A DNA stretch of 64,000 nt from Cohaesibacter haloalkalitolerans (GTDB taxonomy: Bacteria; Pseudomonadota; Alphaproteobacteria; Rhizobiales; Cohaesibacteraceae). Below, one piece after another: positions 8,845 through 17,071 of the stretch. The translations under genes and the position numbers were made by a program. The notes beneath the pieces are model-generated. The model saw nothing but the letters and a program-made list of their open reading frames with translations, did no database searches and was not told the DNA's origin. Every line of letters begins with the position of its first letter. The first letter of the stretch is position 1. The stretch is taken from assembly GCF_003574655.1 (NCBI RefSeq), contig NZ_QNUM01000006.1:62001-126000 (forward strand), written 5' to 3'.

Positions 8845-10011
8845 ATGATCGTGCCAAATCCGGATAAACAGGCGACATTGAAGGCTTTCTTGGAAAGGGA
8901 GGCCGAGGCATTGGGCTTTGCCCGGATGCGGATCTGTCGTGCCGAGGATGCCGAAAACCGTGAGGTGATCCTCAGGCGCTTTGTCGGTGAGGGCTATCAC
9001 GGCTCGATGGACTGGATGGAAGAGACGCTGCAACGGCGCGCCCACCCGGCCAACCTCTGGGACGAGGTCAAGTCGATCATCATGCTCGGCTTCAACTATG
9101 GTCCCGATGAGGATCCGCGCCTGTTGCTGGCAAGCCCGGACAAGGCCAATATCTCGGTCTATGCCCGCCATCGCGATTATCACGACCTGATCAAGGGACG
9201 GCTCAAGCAGCTGTCGGCCAAACTGCTCTCGCGCCTGCGCGAGGGCCAGCCTGACGGTGCGATCAAGGTCTTCGTCGATACCGCGCCGGTGATGGAAAAA
9301 CCGCTGGCCCAGCTTGCCGGTCTGGGCTGGCAGGGCAAGCACACCAATCTGGTCAGCCGCGAGCTTGGCTCATGGCTGTTTCTGGGCGCGATCTTCACCA
9401 ATCTGGATCTGGACCCTGATGGGCCGGAAAGCGATCACTGTGGCTCCTGTGTTGCCTGTCAACAAGCCTGCCCGACGGGGGCCTTCCCCCGGCCCTACCA
9501 GATTGATGCCCGGCGCTGCATTTCCTATCTTACCATCGAGAACAAAGGGCCTGTACCCCATGCGCTCCGCCGCGCCATCGGCAATCGCATCTATGGCTGC
9601 GACGACTGCCTTGCGGCCTGCCCGTGGAACAAGTTTGCCGAGGCTGCGAGCGAGGCAAAGCTCAAGGCCCGTGATGATCTCAAGGCACCCGCCCTTGCCG
9701 ATTTCCTGGTGCTGGACGATACGGCCTTCCGGCAGCATTTTTCCGGCTCGCCGATCAAGCGCATCGGGCGCAACCGCTTTTTGCGTAACGTGCTGATAGC
9801 TGCGGGCAATGCGGGCAGGGCGGATCTGGTTGGCAGGGTCATGCCGCATCTGGGCGATGCCGATCCGATGGTGCGGGGCGCTGCCGTCTGGGCGCTTGGA
9901 CAGTTGATGCATCAACAGGACTTTGCCCAATTGGCAAAAGACCAGGGTGGTCCGGAACAGGATCCCGATGTAAAGGAAGAATGGCAATTGGCGCTGAAAG
10001 GAATGGCATAA
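8845..10011 (+). CDS. queG: Epoxyqueuosine reductase QueG
   Basis: A 388-aa cytoplasmic iron-sulfur and cobalamin enzyme that performs the last step of queuosine synthesis, reducing epoxyqueuosine-34 in tRNA to queuosine. The two [4Fe-4S] motifs are CGSCVACQQACPTG (about 199-212) and CDDCLAACPWN (about 252-262). The FVDTAPVMEK region (about 143-152) and GWQGKHTNLV match the cobalamin/substrate pocket of the family. The C-terminus (about 320-370) is an Armadillo/HEAT-like repeat with the LGDADPMVRGAAVWALG signature. It begins 24 bp after the GST gene and overlaps the following SDR gene by one base (TAATG), so these three genes form a likely operon. Confidence 0.95.
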   Translation: MIVPNPDKQATLKAFLEREAEALGFARMRICRAEDAENREVILRRFVGEGYHGSMDWMEETLQRRAHPANLWDEVKSIIMLGFNYGPDEDPRLLLASPDKANISVYARHRDYHDLIKGRLKQLSAKLLSRLREGQPDGAIKVFVDTAPVMEKPLAQLAGLGWQGKHTNLVSRELGSWLFLGAIFTNLDLDPDGPESDHCGSCVACQQACPTGAFPRPYQIDARRCISYLTIENKGPVPHALRRAIGNRIYGCDDCLAACPWNKFAEAASEAKLKARDDLKAPALADFLVLDDTAFRQHFSGSPIKRIGRNRFLRNVLIAAGNAGRADLVGRVMPHLGDADPMVRGAAVWALGQLMHQQDFAQLAKDQGGPEQDPDVKEEWQLALKGMA

Positions 10012-10889
10012 TGAAACTGTTTATCTTCGGATATGGCTATAGCGCCCGGGCGATTGCACGGGAGTTGTCTCCCGAATGCGACTGGATTGCCGCAACCACC
10101 CGATCTGAAAGCAAGGCCGAAGCCATGCGCGCCGACGATGTCGAGGCGATCCTGTTTGATGGCCAGACGCCTTCGGACCAGTTGAAAGCGACATTGGCCG
10201 AAGCGACCCATGTTCTGGTGTCCATCGCGCCGGATGCGGACGGGGATCCTGTGCTCAATAGCTTGCTCGCCGAGATCAAGGCCATGCCGTCGCTGCGCTG
10301 GATCGGCTATCTGTCCACCGTCGGGGTTTATGGCGACCACAAGGGGGTATGGGTTGACGAAGAGACGGAATGCCGGCCGGTATCGACGCGTTCGGTCCAG
10401 CGGGTTGCAGCCGAAGCCGCATGGCAGACGCTGGCCGCCGAAATCGATGTCCCTCTAGGCATCTACCGGCTGGCAGGCATCTATGGTCCGGGGCGGAACC
10501 AGATGATCAAGCTCGATGCAGGCACCTGCCGCGCCATCAACAAACCCGGCCAGATGTTCAACCGCATTCATGTCGATGACATCGCCCTTGCCGTTTCCAT
10601 CGCCGCCAGACGGCGCCACAAGGGCATTCTCAATGTCGTGGATGATGAACCGGCCGCACCGCAGGAGGTGGTCTATTTCTGTGCCGACCTGATGGGCCTG
10701 CCTCGCCCGCAGGAGCAGACCTTCGCGGAAGCGGAGATGACTCCGATGGCCCGCAGCTTCTACGGCGAGAACAAGCGCTGCAGCAACATCCGCCTGCACG
10801 AACTGATCGGCGGCGTTCTGCGCTATCCGACCTATCGGGAGGCATTTACGCATATGTGGCAAACGGATAGCTGGCAAGCGCAAAGCTGA
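10011..10889 (+). CDS. NAD(P)-binding SDR/epimerase-like protein (YeeZ type)
   Basis: A 292-aa extended-SDR-like protein. The N-terminus MKLFIFGYGYSARAIARELS is a Rossmann first strand with G-x-G-x-x motif, and WIGYLSTVGVYGDHKGVWVDE carries the SDR 'STxxVYG' active-site strand. The later RLAGIYGPGRN and NRIHVDDIALAV stretches match nucleotide-sugar epimerases. A canonical YxxxK pair is not evident in the usual place, so it may bind nucleotide without classical epimerase chemistry. Start is fixed by the one-base overlap with queG and an AAAGGA ribosome-binding site. Function unknown. Confidence 0.75.
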   Translation: MKLFIFGYGYSARAIARELSPECDWIAATTRSESKAEAMRADDVEAILFDGQTPSDQLKATLAEATHVLVSIAPDADGDPVLNSLLAEIKAMPSLRWIGYLSTVGVYGDHKGVWVDEETECRPVSTRSVQRVAAEAAWQTLAAEIDVPLGIYRLAGIYGPGRNQMIKLDAGTCRAINKPGQMFNRIHVDDIALAVSIAARRRHKGILNVVDDEPAAPQEVVYFCADLMGLPRPQEQTFAEAEMTPMARSFYGENKRCSNIRLHELIGGVLRYPTYREAFTHMWQTDSWQAQS

Positions 10890-11092
10890 TCCTGATCTCT
10901 TGCAAGCAGCGATTGGCTTTGGAAGCCCCTTTTGCAGCCATGCTCCGGGCAACAAGGTGCATCACTTTTCACAGGCAAAAGCTACGCTGTTAAAAAAGTG
11001 AAATAAAAACGCAAACGCCCTTGCCAAGTCGGTCAATAGGGATTAGACAACAGCCTCACTTGCCGAGCACAAATCAGCCGGCAAAGAGGGAA

Positions 11093-11169
11093 GCGCCCGT
11101 AGCTCAGCTGGATAGAGCACCAGACTACGAATCTGGGGGTCAGAGGTTCGAATCCTTTCGGGCGCGCCA
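11093..11169 (+). tRNA. tRNA-Arg (anticodon ACG)
   Basis: A 77-nt cloverleaf: acceptor GCGCCCG / CGGGCGC, D arm GCTC...GAGC, anticodon stem CCAGA / TCTGG enclosing CTACGAA (anticodon ACG, so Arg CGN after A34 deamination), T arm with TTCGAAT loop, and an encoded CCA at 11167-11169. Confidence 0.97.
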
Positions 11170-11390
11170 TCTCTCTTCTTTTCTTCCGCGAAAATCGAAT
11201 TCCTGTCACCTGCCAGCGATGGCATTGGTTCGTGGTGTTTTGTACGGTGTGTCGTGGGCTTTGCGCCCTGGGCCTTGTGGATTGGGTGTTGTGTTGGTGC
11301 CGCTTGTGGCAGGCAACAAAAAAGGCGCCGGAGCGCCCTTCTCATTCTTGGTGAAGAAAACTGTCAGACGGACCGCGCATCATGCGCCGA
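11170..11390. other. Gap between tRNA-Arg and the YCII-like gene
   Basis: No gene recognised. The minus-strand terminator of the YCII-like gene lies within it. Confidence 0.5.
11318..11337 (-). terminator. Terminator of the YCII-like gene
   Basis: Read on the minus strand: 5-bp GC stem GGCGC / GCGCC with a TCCG loop, followed by TTTTTT. Confidence 0.75.
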
Positions 11391-11708
11391 TCAGTCCAAC
11401 TCCATGTCGACCACTTCGGAAATCATCACATAACCCTTGTCGAGGATCGGCCAGCTCCTGGCGACCTTCACGGCCTCATCGGGATTCTTGACCTGGATTT
11501 CGGCGTAGGCAGAAAGTGTTTCTCCCACCGGCATGAGTTCCACATTGTCAAGCGTCACCATCATCGACTGCTTCAGGACGCTGCCCGGATTGACAACAAC
11601 CTTCTCGAACGACTCGCTCCAGGTCTTCAAGGCGGCCATATCCTGTTCACCTTCCTCGAAGGTTTGGGGCAATTCGTTCGAATGGAAAAACAAATTATAT
11701 CTCGGCAC
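11391..11708 (-). CDS. YCII/DGPF-like small protein, GTG start
   Basis: About 105 aa. The body resembles the ferredoxin-like YCII/DGPF family: a first strand PRYNLFFHSNE, a helix EEGEQDMAALKTWSESF, a GETLSAYAEIQVKNPDEAV segment that parallels the 'GYYLIDVxDxDEAL' strand-turn-helix of that family, and a final SWPILDKGYVMISEVVDME strand. No enzymatic activity is established for most members. There is no in-frame ATG near the fold; three consecutive GTG codons (11714, 11711, 11708) are available and GGAG at 11718-11716 is best spaced (7 nt) from the third. A longer frame running to 12128 overlaps the next gene's 5' part and is not credible. Confidence 0.62.
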   Translation of the reverse strand: MPRYNLFFHSNELPQTFEEGEQDMAALKTWSESFEKVVVNPGSVLKQSMMVTLDNVELMPVGETLSAYAEIQVKNPDEAVKVARSWPILDKGYVMISEVVDMELD

Positions 11709-11858
11709 CACCACACTCCATCGTTCAGCCCAATTATCGTACCCAAGTGTTCGATTTAGACGGAATTCGAGTTGAAACCGAGCAAAATTGTGGCCTTGAA
11801 CGTTGTGATCGGGACATATCAACTGGTACAATCCCAATAAGAAACATGGGAGAAGCAA

Positions 11859-12845
11859 ATGATCCGTTGGGGTATACTTGGAACAGCGAAGATAGCACGT
11901 GAACAATTGGTGCCAGCCATCCATGCATCCAGAAATGGGCTCTTGCAGGCTGTTGCCAGCAGGAACGGGGAAAACGCAAAAGCCTTTGCCGAGCGATTTG
12001 GCATGCCGCTGGCGTTTGGCAGCTACGAGGAGTTGCTTGCCAGCAAGGATGTGGATGCCATCTATATCCCCTTGCCGACATCGCAGCATGTGGAATGGAC
12101 CCGGCGTTGCCTTGAAGCTGGCAAGCATGTGCTGTGCGAAAAGCCGATTTCACTGCATGCAAGGGAAATCGAAGCGCTGATAGAGGCCCGTGACAAGAGC
12201 GGTCTTGTGGCAACCGAAGCCTTCATGGTGACCTACCATCCGCAGTGGCAGCTCGTTCGCTCGCTTCTGGCCGATGGGGCCATCGGTGTGCTAAAGCATA
12301 TTCAGGGCGTCTTCACCTATTACAATGTCGATCCGAACAACATGCGCAACCAGGTGGAACTTGGTGGCGGCGGCTTGCCGGATATTGGCGTCTACCCGAC
12401 GGTCACCGCCCGGTTCGCCACCGGCAAGGAACCGTTGCGAGCCAGAGCCTCAATCGAGCGGGATCCGAATTTCGGAACCGACATCTATGCCAACTGCCAG
12501 TATGATTTCGGCAGCTTCGACATGACCTTCTATTGCGCAACCCAGCTGGCGCTGCGCCAGAGCATGACCTTCCATGGCGACAAGGGCATGATCGAGGTAT
12601 CCGCACCCTTCAACACGCTGAACTATGATGCGGTCAGCGTCAGTCTCTACAATGCGTCCCATAGCGAAGTGAAGACATGGAACTTCCAGACAGCCTACCA
12701 GTATCAGCTGCAGGTCGAGGCCATTGGCGACAGGATTGCCGGTGAGGATGTTACCCTGTTCTCGCTTGAAAGCTCGCGCGCCAACCAGGCCGCCATCGAC
12801 GCGCTCTATGCTGCCGACCTCAGCGATGGCTGGGTGGACGTCTGA
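11859..12845 (+). CDS. Gfo/Idh/MocA-family NAD(P)-dependent oxidoreductase
   Basis: A 328-aa cytoplasmic dehydrogenase, probably acting on a sugar or polyol ring. N-terminal Rossmann domain: RWGILGTAKIAREQLVPAI (about 3-21), then the SYEELLASKDVDAIYIPLPTSQH segment and the hallmark CEKPIS motif (about 90-95) with the catalytic-region lysine. The C-terminal alpha/beta domain contains GGGGLPDIGVYPT (about 168-180), where the family's conserved Asp is found. GGGAGAA lies 7 nt before the ATG. Single gene with its own terminator; divergent from the YCII-like gene. Substrate cannot be deduced. Confidence 0.88.
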   Translation: MIRWGILGTAKIAREQLVPAIHASRNGLLQAVASRNGENAKAFAERFGMPLAFGSYEELLASKDVDAIYIPLPTSQHVEWTRRCLEAGKHVLCEKPISLHAREIEALIEARDKSGLVATEAFMVTYHPQWQLVRSLLADGAIGVLKHIQGVFTYYNVDPNNMRNQVELGGGGLPDIGVYPTVTARFATGKEPLRARASIERDPNFGTDIYANCQYDFGSFDMTFYCATQLALRQSMTFHGDKGMIEVSAPFNTLNYDAVSVSLYNASHSEVKTWNFQTAYQYQLQVEAIGDRIAGEDVTLFSLESSRANQAAIDALYAADLSDGWVDV

Positions 12846-12888
12846 GCCCGGGGACATGCTGTCGCTGAAGGCCGGATCATGTGAGAAG

Positions 12889-12913
12889 AGGGGCTTTCCT
12901 GAGCCCCTTTTTT
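12889..12913 (+). terminator. Terminator of the Gfo/Idh/MocA gene
   Basis: Stem AGGGGCT / AGCCCCT with TTCCTG loop and six T. Confidence 0.88.
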
Positions 12914-13093
12914 CGCGCGTGCTCCACCCGCCCCTATCGGGACTCAGGCTTGTGTCGGGCCTGTTTCTGGCGTGCTGGCCGTCAGCTGCGGGCTCGCCTA
13001 TTCAGGGCTGGTCATTTCTGCCAAAGCACGGGTATGATGTCCCGCACGACGCTGCCCTGCCGTGACAGGGCATTCCAACCAGCCATCTGACGG

Positions 13094-14800
13094 ATGAAGA
13101 TGATGCTTGCCAAGCTGATGCCCTTCATAAGGACCAAGTCGCTCCATCTGCTGATCATCTCCTTTCTCTTCATCATCATCTCTTTCCCCTTCTATGAAGA
13201 GATGAAAAACCGCATCAATTCCAGTGCGCTGATCATCAACATGTACAAATCGAGCCTTGAGTCCTCGATCTATCAGTACAAGTTCCTGCCGTTCATTCTG
13301 TCCCAGAACCAGAAGATCGTCGATATCGTCTCCGGCGATCTCAACGCAACCGAAAGCGGCTTTTTCCTGCAGCGGATCAAATATGCCACCAATGTCGCCA
13401 CCGTGTTCGTGCAGGATCGCTCCGGCAGGGCCATTGCTTCGAGCAACTGGGACAGCAAGGACAGCTATATTGGCAAGAATTACGGCTTCAGGCCCTATTT
13501 CAAGGAGGCAATGGCTGGTCGGCTGGGGCAGTTCTATGGTGTCGGCATCACCTCTCTGACGCCGGGATATTTCATATCCTATGGTCTGCGCTCCGGTGAC
13601 GCGATAGTCGGTGCCATTACCATCGAGATCAACCTGTCAAGCCTTGAGGATGTGTGGGGGTCCGGACCGGACGAAATCCTCGTCCATGACCGCAATAACA
13701 TCATCTTTCTGAGCTCGAACAAGGCATGGAAGAACAAGACCTTCGGCGACATCAGCCAGATCGCCATCGACAAGGTCGATTCCGAAAAGCAGTTCGTCCG
13801 CCATCTGCTGAGCCCGATCGAACTCCAGCCCTGCTATCGGGTCGGCGACATGACCTTCTACAGCAATTCGATGTTCGGCTGTCTGTTGCCGGGGAAATTC
13901 TCCATTGAAGAGAATATCATCACCTATGGCTGGACGATCCTCTCGCTGCAGAGCACCCATTACTATTATGCCCTGGCGGGGCTCGCGCTGCTGCTGGTGG
14001 TGCTGGTTTATGCCATCGTCATATTCTCCTTCCGCAACTTCCGCAACAAATACAACCGCAGCATCCTCAAGCTCCGCACCCAGCTCGTGGAAAACAGCAA
14101 GCTCGCCTCCATCGGCCAGATGGCGACGGAACTGGCCCATGAATTCAACCAGCCGCTTTCGGCCATCTACATGCTGCTTGACACTTCACGGCTGATGCTG
14201 GCGCGCAAGCTCTATCCGCAGGTCGATGACAATCTGGCGCTCGTTGCCAGCCATATCGAGCGGATGACCCAGCAGATCTCGGAATTGAAATCCTTCGCCA
14301 GCCGCCACCGCATCGCCAGCGGCAATGCCAATGTGGTGCTGGTCGCCAATTCCTCCATCCGGCTGTTTCAGGCAACGCTGAAAAAGAACAATGTGCCGCT
14401 CGATTTTCACGCCAGCCACAATGTCATAGAGGTTCCCTGCAACGAGATCGGCCTTGGCCAGATCTTCAGCAATCTCATCACCAATGCCATTGAGGCAATG
14501 GCCACACAGGAGAAGAAGCGGCTGGAGATCCGCATCAGCAAGGAGAAGAGCCGGACCAGCGGACCTGACAAGGTCGTGGTGACGATCCGGGACAATGGCA
14601 GCGGCATCTCCGACCCGTCGCAGATCTTTGAATCCTATTTCTCCACCAAGCAGCAGGGCACCGGTCTGGGGCTGGCCATCGTCAAGGGGATCGTGGAGCA
14701 CTCGGGTGGCTCGATCATTGCCCGCAACCATCCCGATGGTGGCGCCGAATTTGTCATCAAATGGCGCGAATGGATCGATGTGGCGACGGCTGAGCAGTGA
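13094..14800 (+). CDS. dctB: C4-dicarboxylate-type sensor histidine kinase DctB
   Basis: A 568-aa inner-membrane kinase. TM1 lies at about 18-36; the periplasmic double-Cache (PDC) sensor spans about 37-290 with VFVQDRSGRAIASSNW and NYGFRPYFKEAMAGRLGQFYGVG, the same layout as rhizobial DctB; TM2 lies near 295-316. A short coiled linker leads to the H-box LASIGQMATELAHEFNQPL (phospho-acceptor His in HEFNQPL), then N-box NLITNAIEAM, G1 DNGSGIS and G2 TGLGLAIVKG. Its partner is the DctD homologue encoded next door, but on the opposite strand and tail to tail (30-bp gap), not in the usual dctBD operon. Sensing of a carboxylate in the periplasm is inferred from the fold and from the adjacent TRAP genes. 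Confidence 0.9.
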   Translation: MKMMLAKLMPFIRTKSLHLLIISFLFIIISFPFYEEMKNRINSSALIINMYKSSLESSIYQYKFLPFILSQNQKIVDIVSGDLNATESGFFLQRIKYATNVATVFVQDRSGRAIASSNWDSKDSYIGKNYGFRPYFKEAMAGRLGQFYGVGITSLTPGYFISYGLRSGDAIVGAITIEINLSSLEDVWGSGPDEILVHDRNNIIFLSSNKAWKNKTFGDISQIAIDKVDSEKQFVRHLLSPIELQPCYRVGDMTFYSNSMFGCLLPGKFSIEENIITYGWTILSLQSTHYYYALAGLALLLVVLVYAIVIFSFRNFRNKYNRSILKLRTQLVENSKLASIGQMATELAHEFNQPLSAIYMLLDTSRLMLARKLYPQVDDNLALVASHIERMTQQISELKSFASRHRIASGNANVVLVANSSIRLFQATLKKNNVPLDFHASHNVIEVPCNEIGLGQIFSNLITNAIEAMATQEKKRLEIRISKEKSRTSGPDKVVVTIRDNGSGISDPSQIFESYFSTKQQGTGLGLAIVKGIVEHSGGSIIARNHPDGGAEFVIKWREWIDVATAEQ

Positions 14801-14830
14801 CATGCGGTTGTAGGTGGTCGGAGTGGCCGT

Positions 14831-16195
14831 TCAATCGGTCTGCGCGCCCGAGCCAGAGCGGAAACTGTCCGGCTTGATGTCGTGCCGGTTGAGCTTGTCA
14901 TAGAGGGTCTTGCGCGGCAACAGCAGCTGTTTGGCCGCCGCACCCACATTCCCCCCGGTCTGACGCAAGGCATCCTCGATCAGCTGTTTTTCAAAGGAAT
15001 CAAGGCATTCGGTCAGGCTCATCCGGTTTTCATCGGAAATGGCAAAGCCGTCGATCTGCGGCGAGACAAAGCCCAGGATGTAGCGATCAGCGAAATGCTT
15101 GAGCTCGCGGACATTGCCCGGCCAGGCTTGCATTTGTAGCCAGATGATCAGCTCGGGCTTGATGTCGGGCATCGGGCGCCGATACTGCCGGGACGCCAGT
15201 GAGGCGAAATGATAGAACAGCTCGGGAATGTCCTCGCGCCGCTCCCGCAAGGGCGGCAGATGGATGGTGACGACATTGAGCCGGTAATAGAGGTCCGAGC
15301 GGAAGGCCTTCTTCTCACTCAGCACCTGCAGGTCTTCCTTGGTTGCGGCGACCACGCGGCAGTCGACCGGCACATGCACATTGTTGCCCAGACGCTCGAC
15401 CGTGCGTTCTTGCAGGACGCGCAGGAACTTGGCCTGAATGTCGAGTGGCATGCTCTCGATCTCGTCGAGGAACAGCGTGCCCTTGTGGGCATATTCGATC
15501 TTGCCGATCCGCTTCTTGGTTGCGCCAGTGAAGGTGCCTGCCTCGTGGCCGAACATTTCGCTTTCAAACAGGGTGTCGGGAAAGGCGGCGCAATTGAGGG
15601 GCACGAAATTGCCGCTGCGGCGCGAGCTCCACATGTGGATGGCATTGGCCACCACTTCCTTGCCGGTGCCGGTTTCGCCCTGAACCAGAACGTCGGCATC
15701 GGTGTCGGAAATATTGAGGATCATCTCGCGAATGCGCTGCATCGCGTTGCTGGACCCTATCATCACCGGCCCGTCTGAGGCCTTCTGCTGCAGGCGGGAT
15801 GCAACATTTTCCAGAACCAGCCGCCGCTTCTCGATTGCCCGTTGCAGAATTTCGGTCAGGCGCTGATTGTTGCAGGGCTTCTCGATGAAATCATGCGCTC
15901 CCAGCTTCATGGCGTGGACGGCCATTTCCACATCCCCATGACCGGTAATCAGGACGACGGGGATGGCCTCGTCGACGGCCAGCACCTTTTCCATCAGCTT
16001 GATGCCCGACATGCCGGGCAGCCGGATGTCGGTGAGAACCACACAGGCAGGATTCTTGCGGACCAGCTTCAATCCGTCTTCAGCATTGTCAGCGACGAGC
16101 ACGGTAAAGCCGGAGATCTCCATCGACTGCCGATAGGCGAACTGCACGCTCTTGTCATCTTCAATATAGACTATTGAAATATCGATTTGACTCAC
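14831..16195 (-). CDS. dctD: Sigma-54-dependent response regulator DctD
   Basis: A 454-aa activator. Receiver domain (about 5-120) with phosphorylatable Asp in VVLTDIRLPGMSG; AAA+ domain with Walker A GETGTGKE, the sigma-54-contact loop, Walker B GTLFLDEIE and the arginine-finger region; C-terminal Fis-type helix-turn-helix (NVGAAAKQLLLPRKTLYDKL). The sigma-54 loop reads GTFTGA rather than the consensus GAFTGA. The GTG at 16195 is chosen because GAGGA lies 7 nt upstream and the protein then has the normal length of about 455-460 residues; a longer frame from ATG 16228 or 16270 lacks a ribosome-binding site. It should activate the sigma-54 promoter in front of dctP. Confidence 0.93.
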   Translation of the reverse strand: MSQIDISIVYIEDDKSVQFAYRQSMEISGFTVLVADNAEDGLKLVRKNPACVVLTDIRLPGMSGIKLMEKVLAVDEAIPVVLITGHGDVEMAVHAMKLGAHDFIEKPCNNQRLTEILQRAIEKRRLVLENVASRLQQKASDGPVMIGSSNAMQRIREMILNISDTDADVLVQGETGTGKEVVANAIHMWSSRRSGNFVPLNCAAFPDTLFESEMFGHEAGTFTGATKKRIGKIEYAHKGTLFLDEIESMPLDIQAKFLRVLQERTVERLGNNVHVPVDCRVVAATKEDLQVLSEKKAFRSDLYYRLNVVTIHLPPLRERREDIPELFYHFASLASRQYRRPMPDIKPELIIWLQMQAWPGNVRELKHFADRYILGFVSPQIDGFAISDENRMSLTECLDSFEKQLIEDALRQTGGNVGAAAKQLLLPRKTLYDKLNRHDIKPDSFRSGSGAQTD

Positions 16196-16284
16196 GATTC
16201 GGTCCTCGCTGACAGGGGCATGATGCATGCTACCGCAGAGCGGGGTGGATGGCCAACAGGAAGGTGACACCGGACGGGCGCACC

Positions 16285-16347
16285 AGATCTCTTGCCTGGG
16301 TTCCCAGATCTCTTGCCTGGTTTCCTAGAACTCTTGTTTGGATTCAT
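16285..16347. repeat. Three tandem 21-bp direct repeats
   Basis: Units at 16285-16305, 16306-16326 and 16327-16347. The first two are nearly identical (AGATCTCTTGCCTGG core) and the third is diverged (AGAACTCTTGTTTGG). The period of 21 bp equals two helical turns, and the array ends about 90 bp upstream of the dctD start. Confidence 0.85.
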
Positions 16348-16640
16348 TGTGTCAAATGCCCTCCCTGCGCCTTGGCCTGCGCGATGGCATGCCGACAGCG
16401 CCCAAACCATGCTTCCTGCGTTCTGTTTCACCGGTATTGCTGCCGATGATCTGACGCGGGTTCCCTGCACGGCTTCTCCTCTTGCTCGACTTTATACACA
16501 TTGCAGCCTGTTGGTCGAGGTTTGCGCTCAATTACCAACCGTTGCGACCGAAAAAAGCCGACGAACGGGCGATTCTGTCCGGTTTGGCGACAACCTTTCG
16601 CCCTTTGCAGCCGGAAGACCTTTCTTGCAACCTTGGTCTA

Positions 16641-16691
16641 TGTGCGGATTTCGTGACACTGGGCTTTGGCATCCGTCCGGAAATCCGCACA
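16641..16691. promoter_or_regulatory. Candidate tandem DctD enhancer: perfect 12-bp inverted repeat
   Basis: TGTGCGGATTTC at 16641-16652 and its exact reverse complement GAAATCCGCACA at 16680-16691, separated by 27 bp. The second arm sits in a wider dyad-like 18-mer (16674-16691), and the first arm is flanked by TGACA that gives TGT...ACA ends. The two 18-mers start 33 bp apart, three helical turns. They lie 233-283 bp upstream of the -24 element, as expected for an enhancer of a sigma-54 activator. Binding by DctD is inferred. Confidence 0.6.
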
Positions 16692-16921
16692 CACAGCCGG
16701 CCGAGCCTTATACCAAGGGCTAGGGCAATCTCGTCCGGCGCGTGGGAATTAACAGGACCAACAGCTCGGCTGCTTGGTATCATCAGTTTTTCAAGGCCGC
16801 ATTCATGATTGAAGAATTTCGCGAATGGTGAACAATAACAGAAGTTTACGAAAATTCTCTTGCAAACGGCCTGGCGCGAAGGAGAACGATTTTGATCATT
16901 TCACCCCTTGCCGGATGCTGT

Positions 16922-16938
16922 TTGGCACGGCCCTTGCT
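16922..16938 (+). promoter_or_regulatory. Sigma-54 (-24/-12) promoter of dctPQM
   Basis: TTGGCACGGCCCTTGCT matches the TTGGCACG-N4-TTGCW consensus at every fixed position; GG (16924-16925) and GC (16936-16937) are correctly spaced. Transcription would start near 16949, giving a 5' leader of about 120 nt before dctP. Confidence 0.92.
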
Positions 16939-17071
16939 CTTCATAGGGGGAATGGTGGACACTGGTCGTCTGAAGAGGCGTCTGTCCAGCAAGGTCTGCC
17001 CGGTCACGTGGAGGTAACCGGGCGCATAGTGAACCGCATGGTCAAATGAAGACAGGATAGGGAGGAACCTT

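Larger units (their letters stand above)
16196..17071. other. Long dctD-dctP control region without a recognisable gene
   Basis: About 875 bp between divergent dctD and dctP. It holds three 21-bp tandem repeats, a perfect 12-bp inverted repeat and a sigma-54 promoter (listed separately). Open frames here have no recognisable domain and are not called. Confidence 0.7.

Noticed and set aside
11709-12128. Extension of the YCII-like frame to an ATG at 12128
   Set aside because: It would overlap the 5' part of the Gfo/Idh/MocA gene by 270 bp and adds residues unlike the family.
16292-16808. Open frames of 108-143 codons in the dctD-dctP control region
   Set aside because: No domain, no ribosome-binding site, and they run over the repeats and the candidate enhancer.
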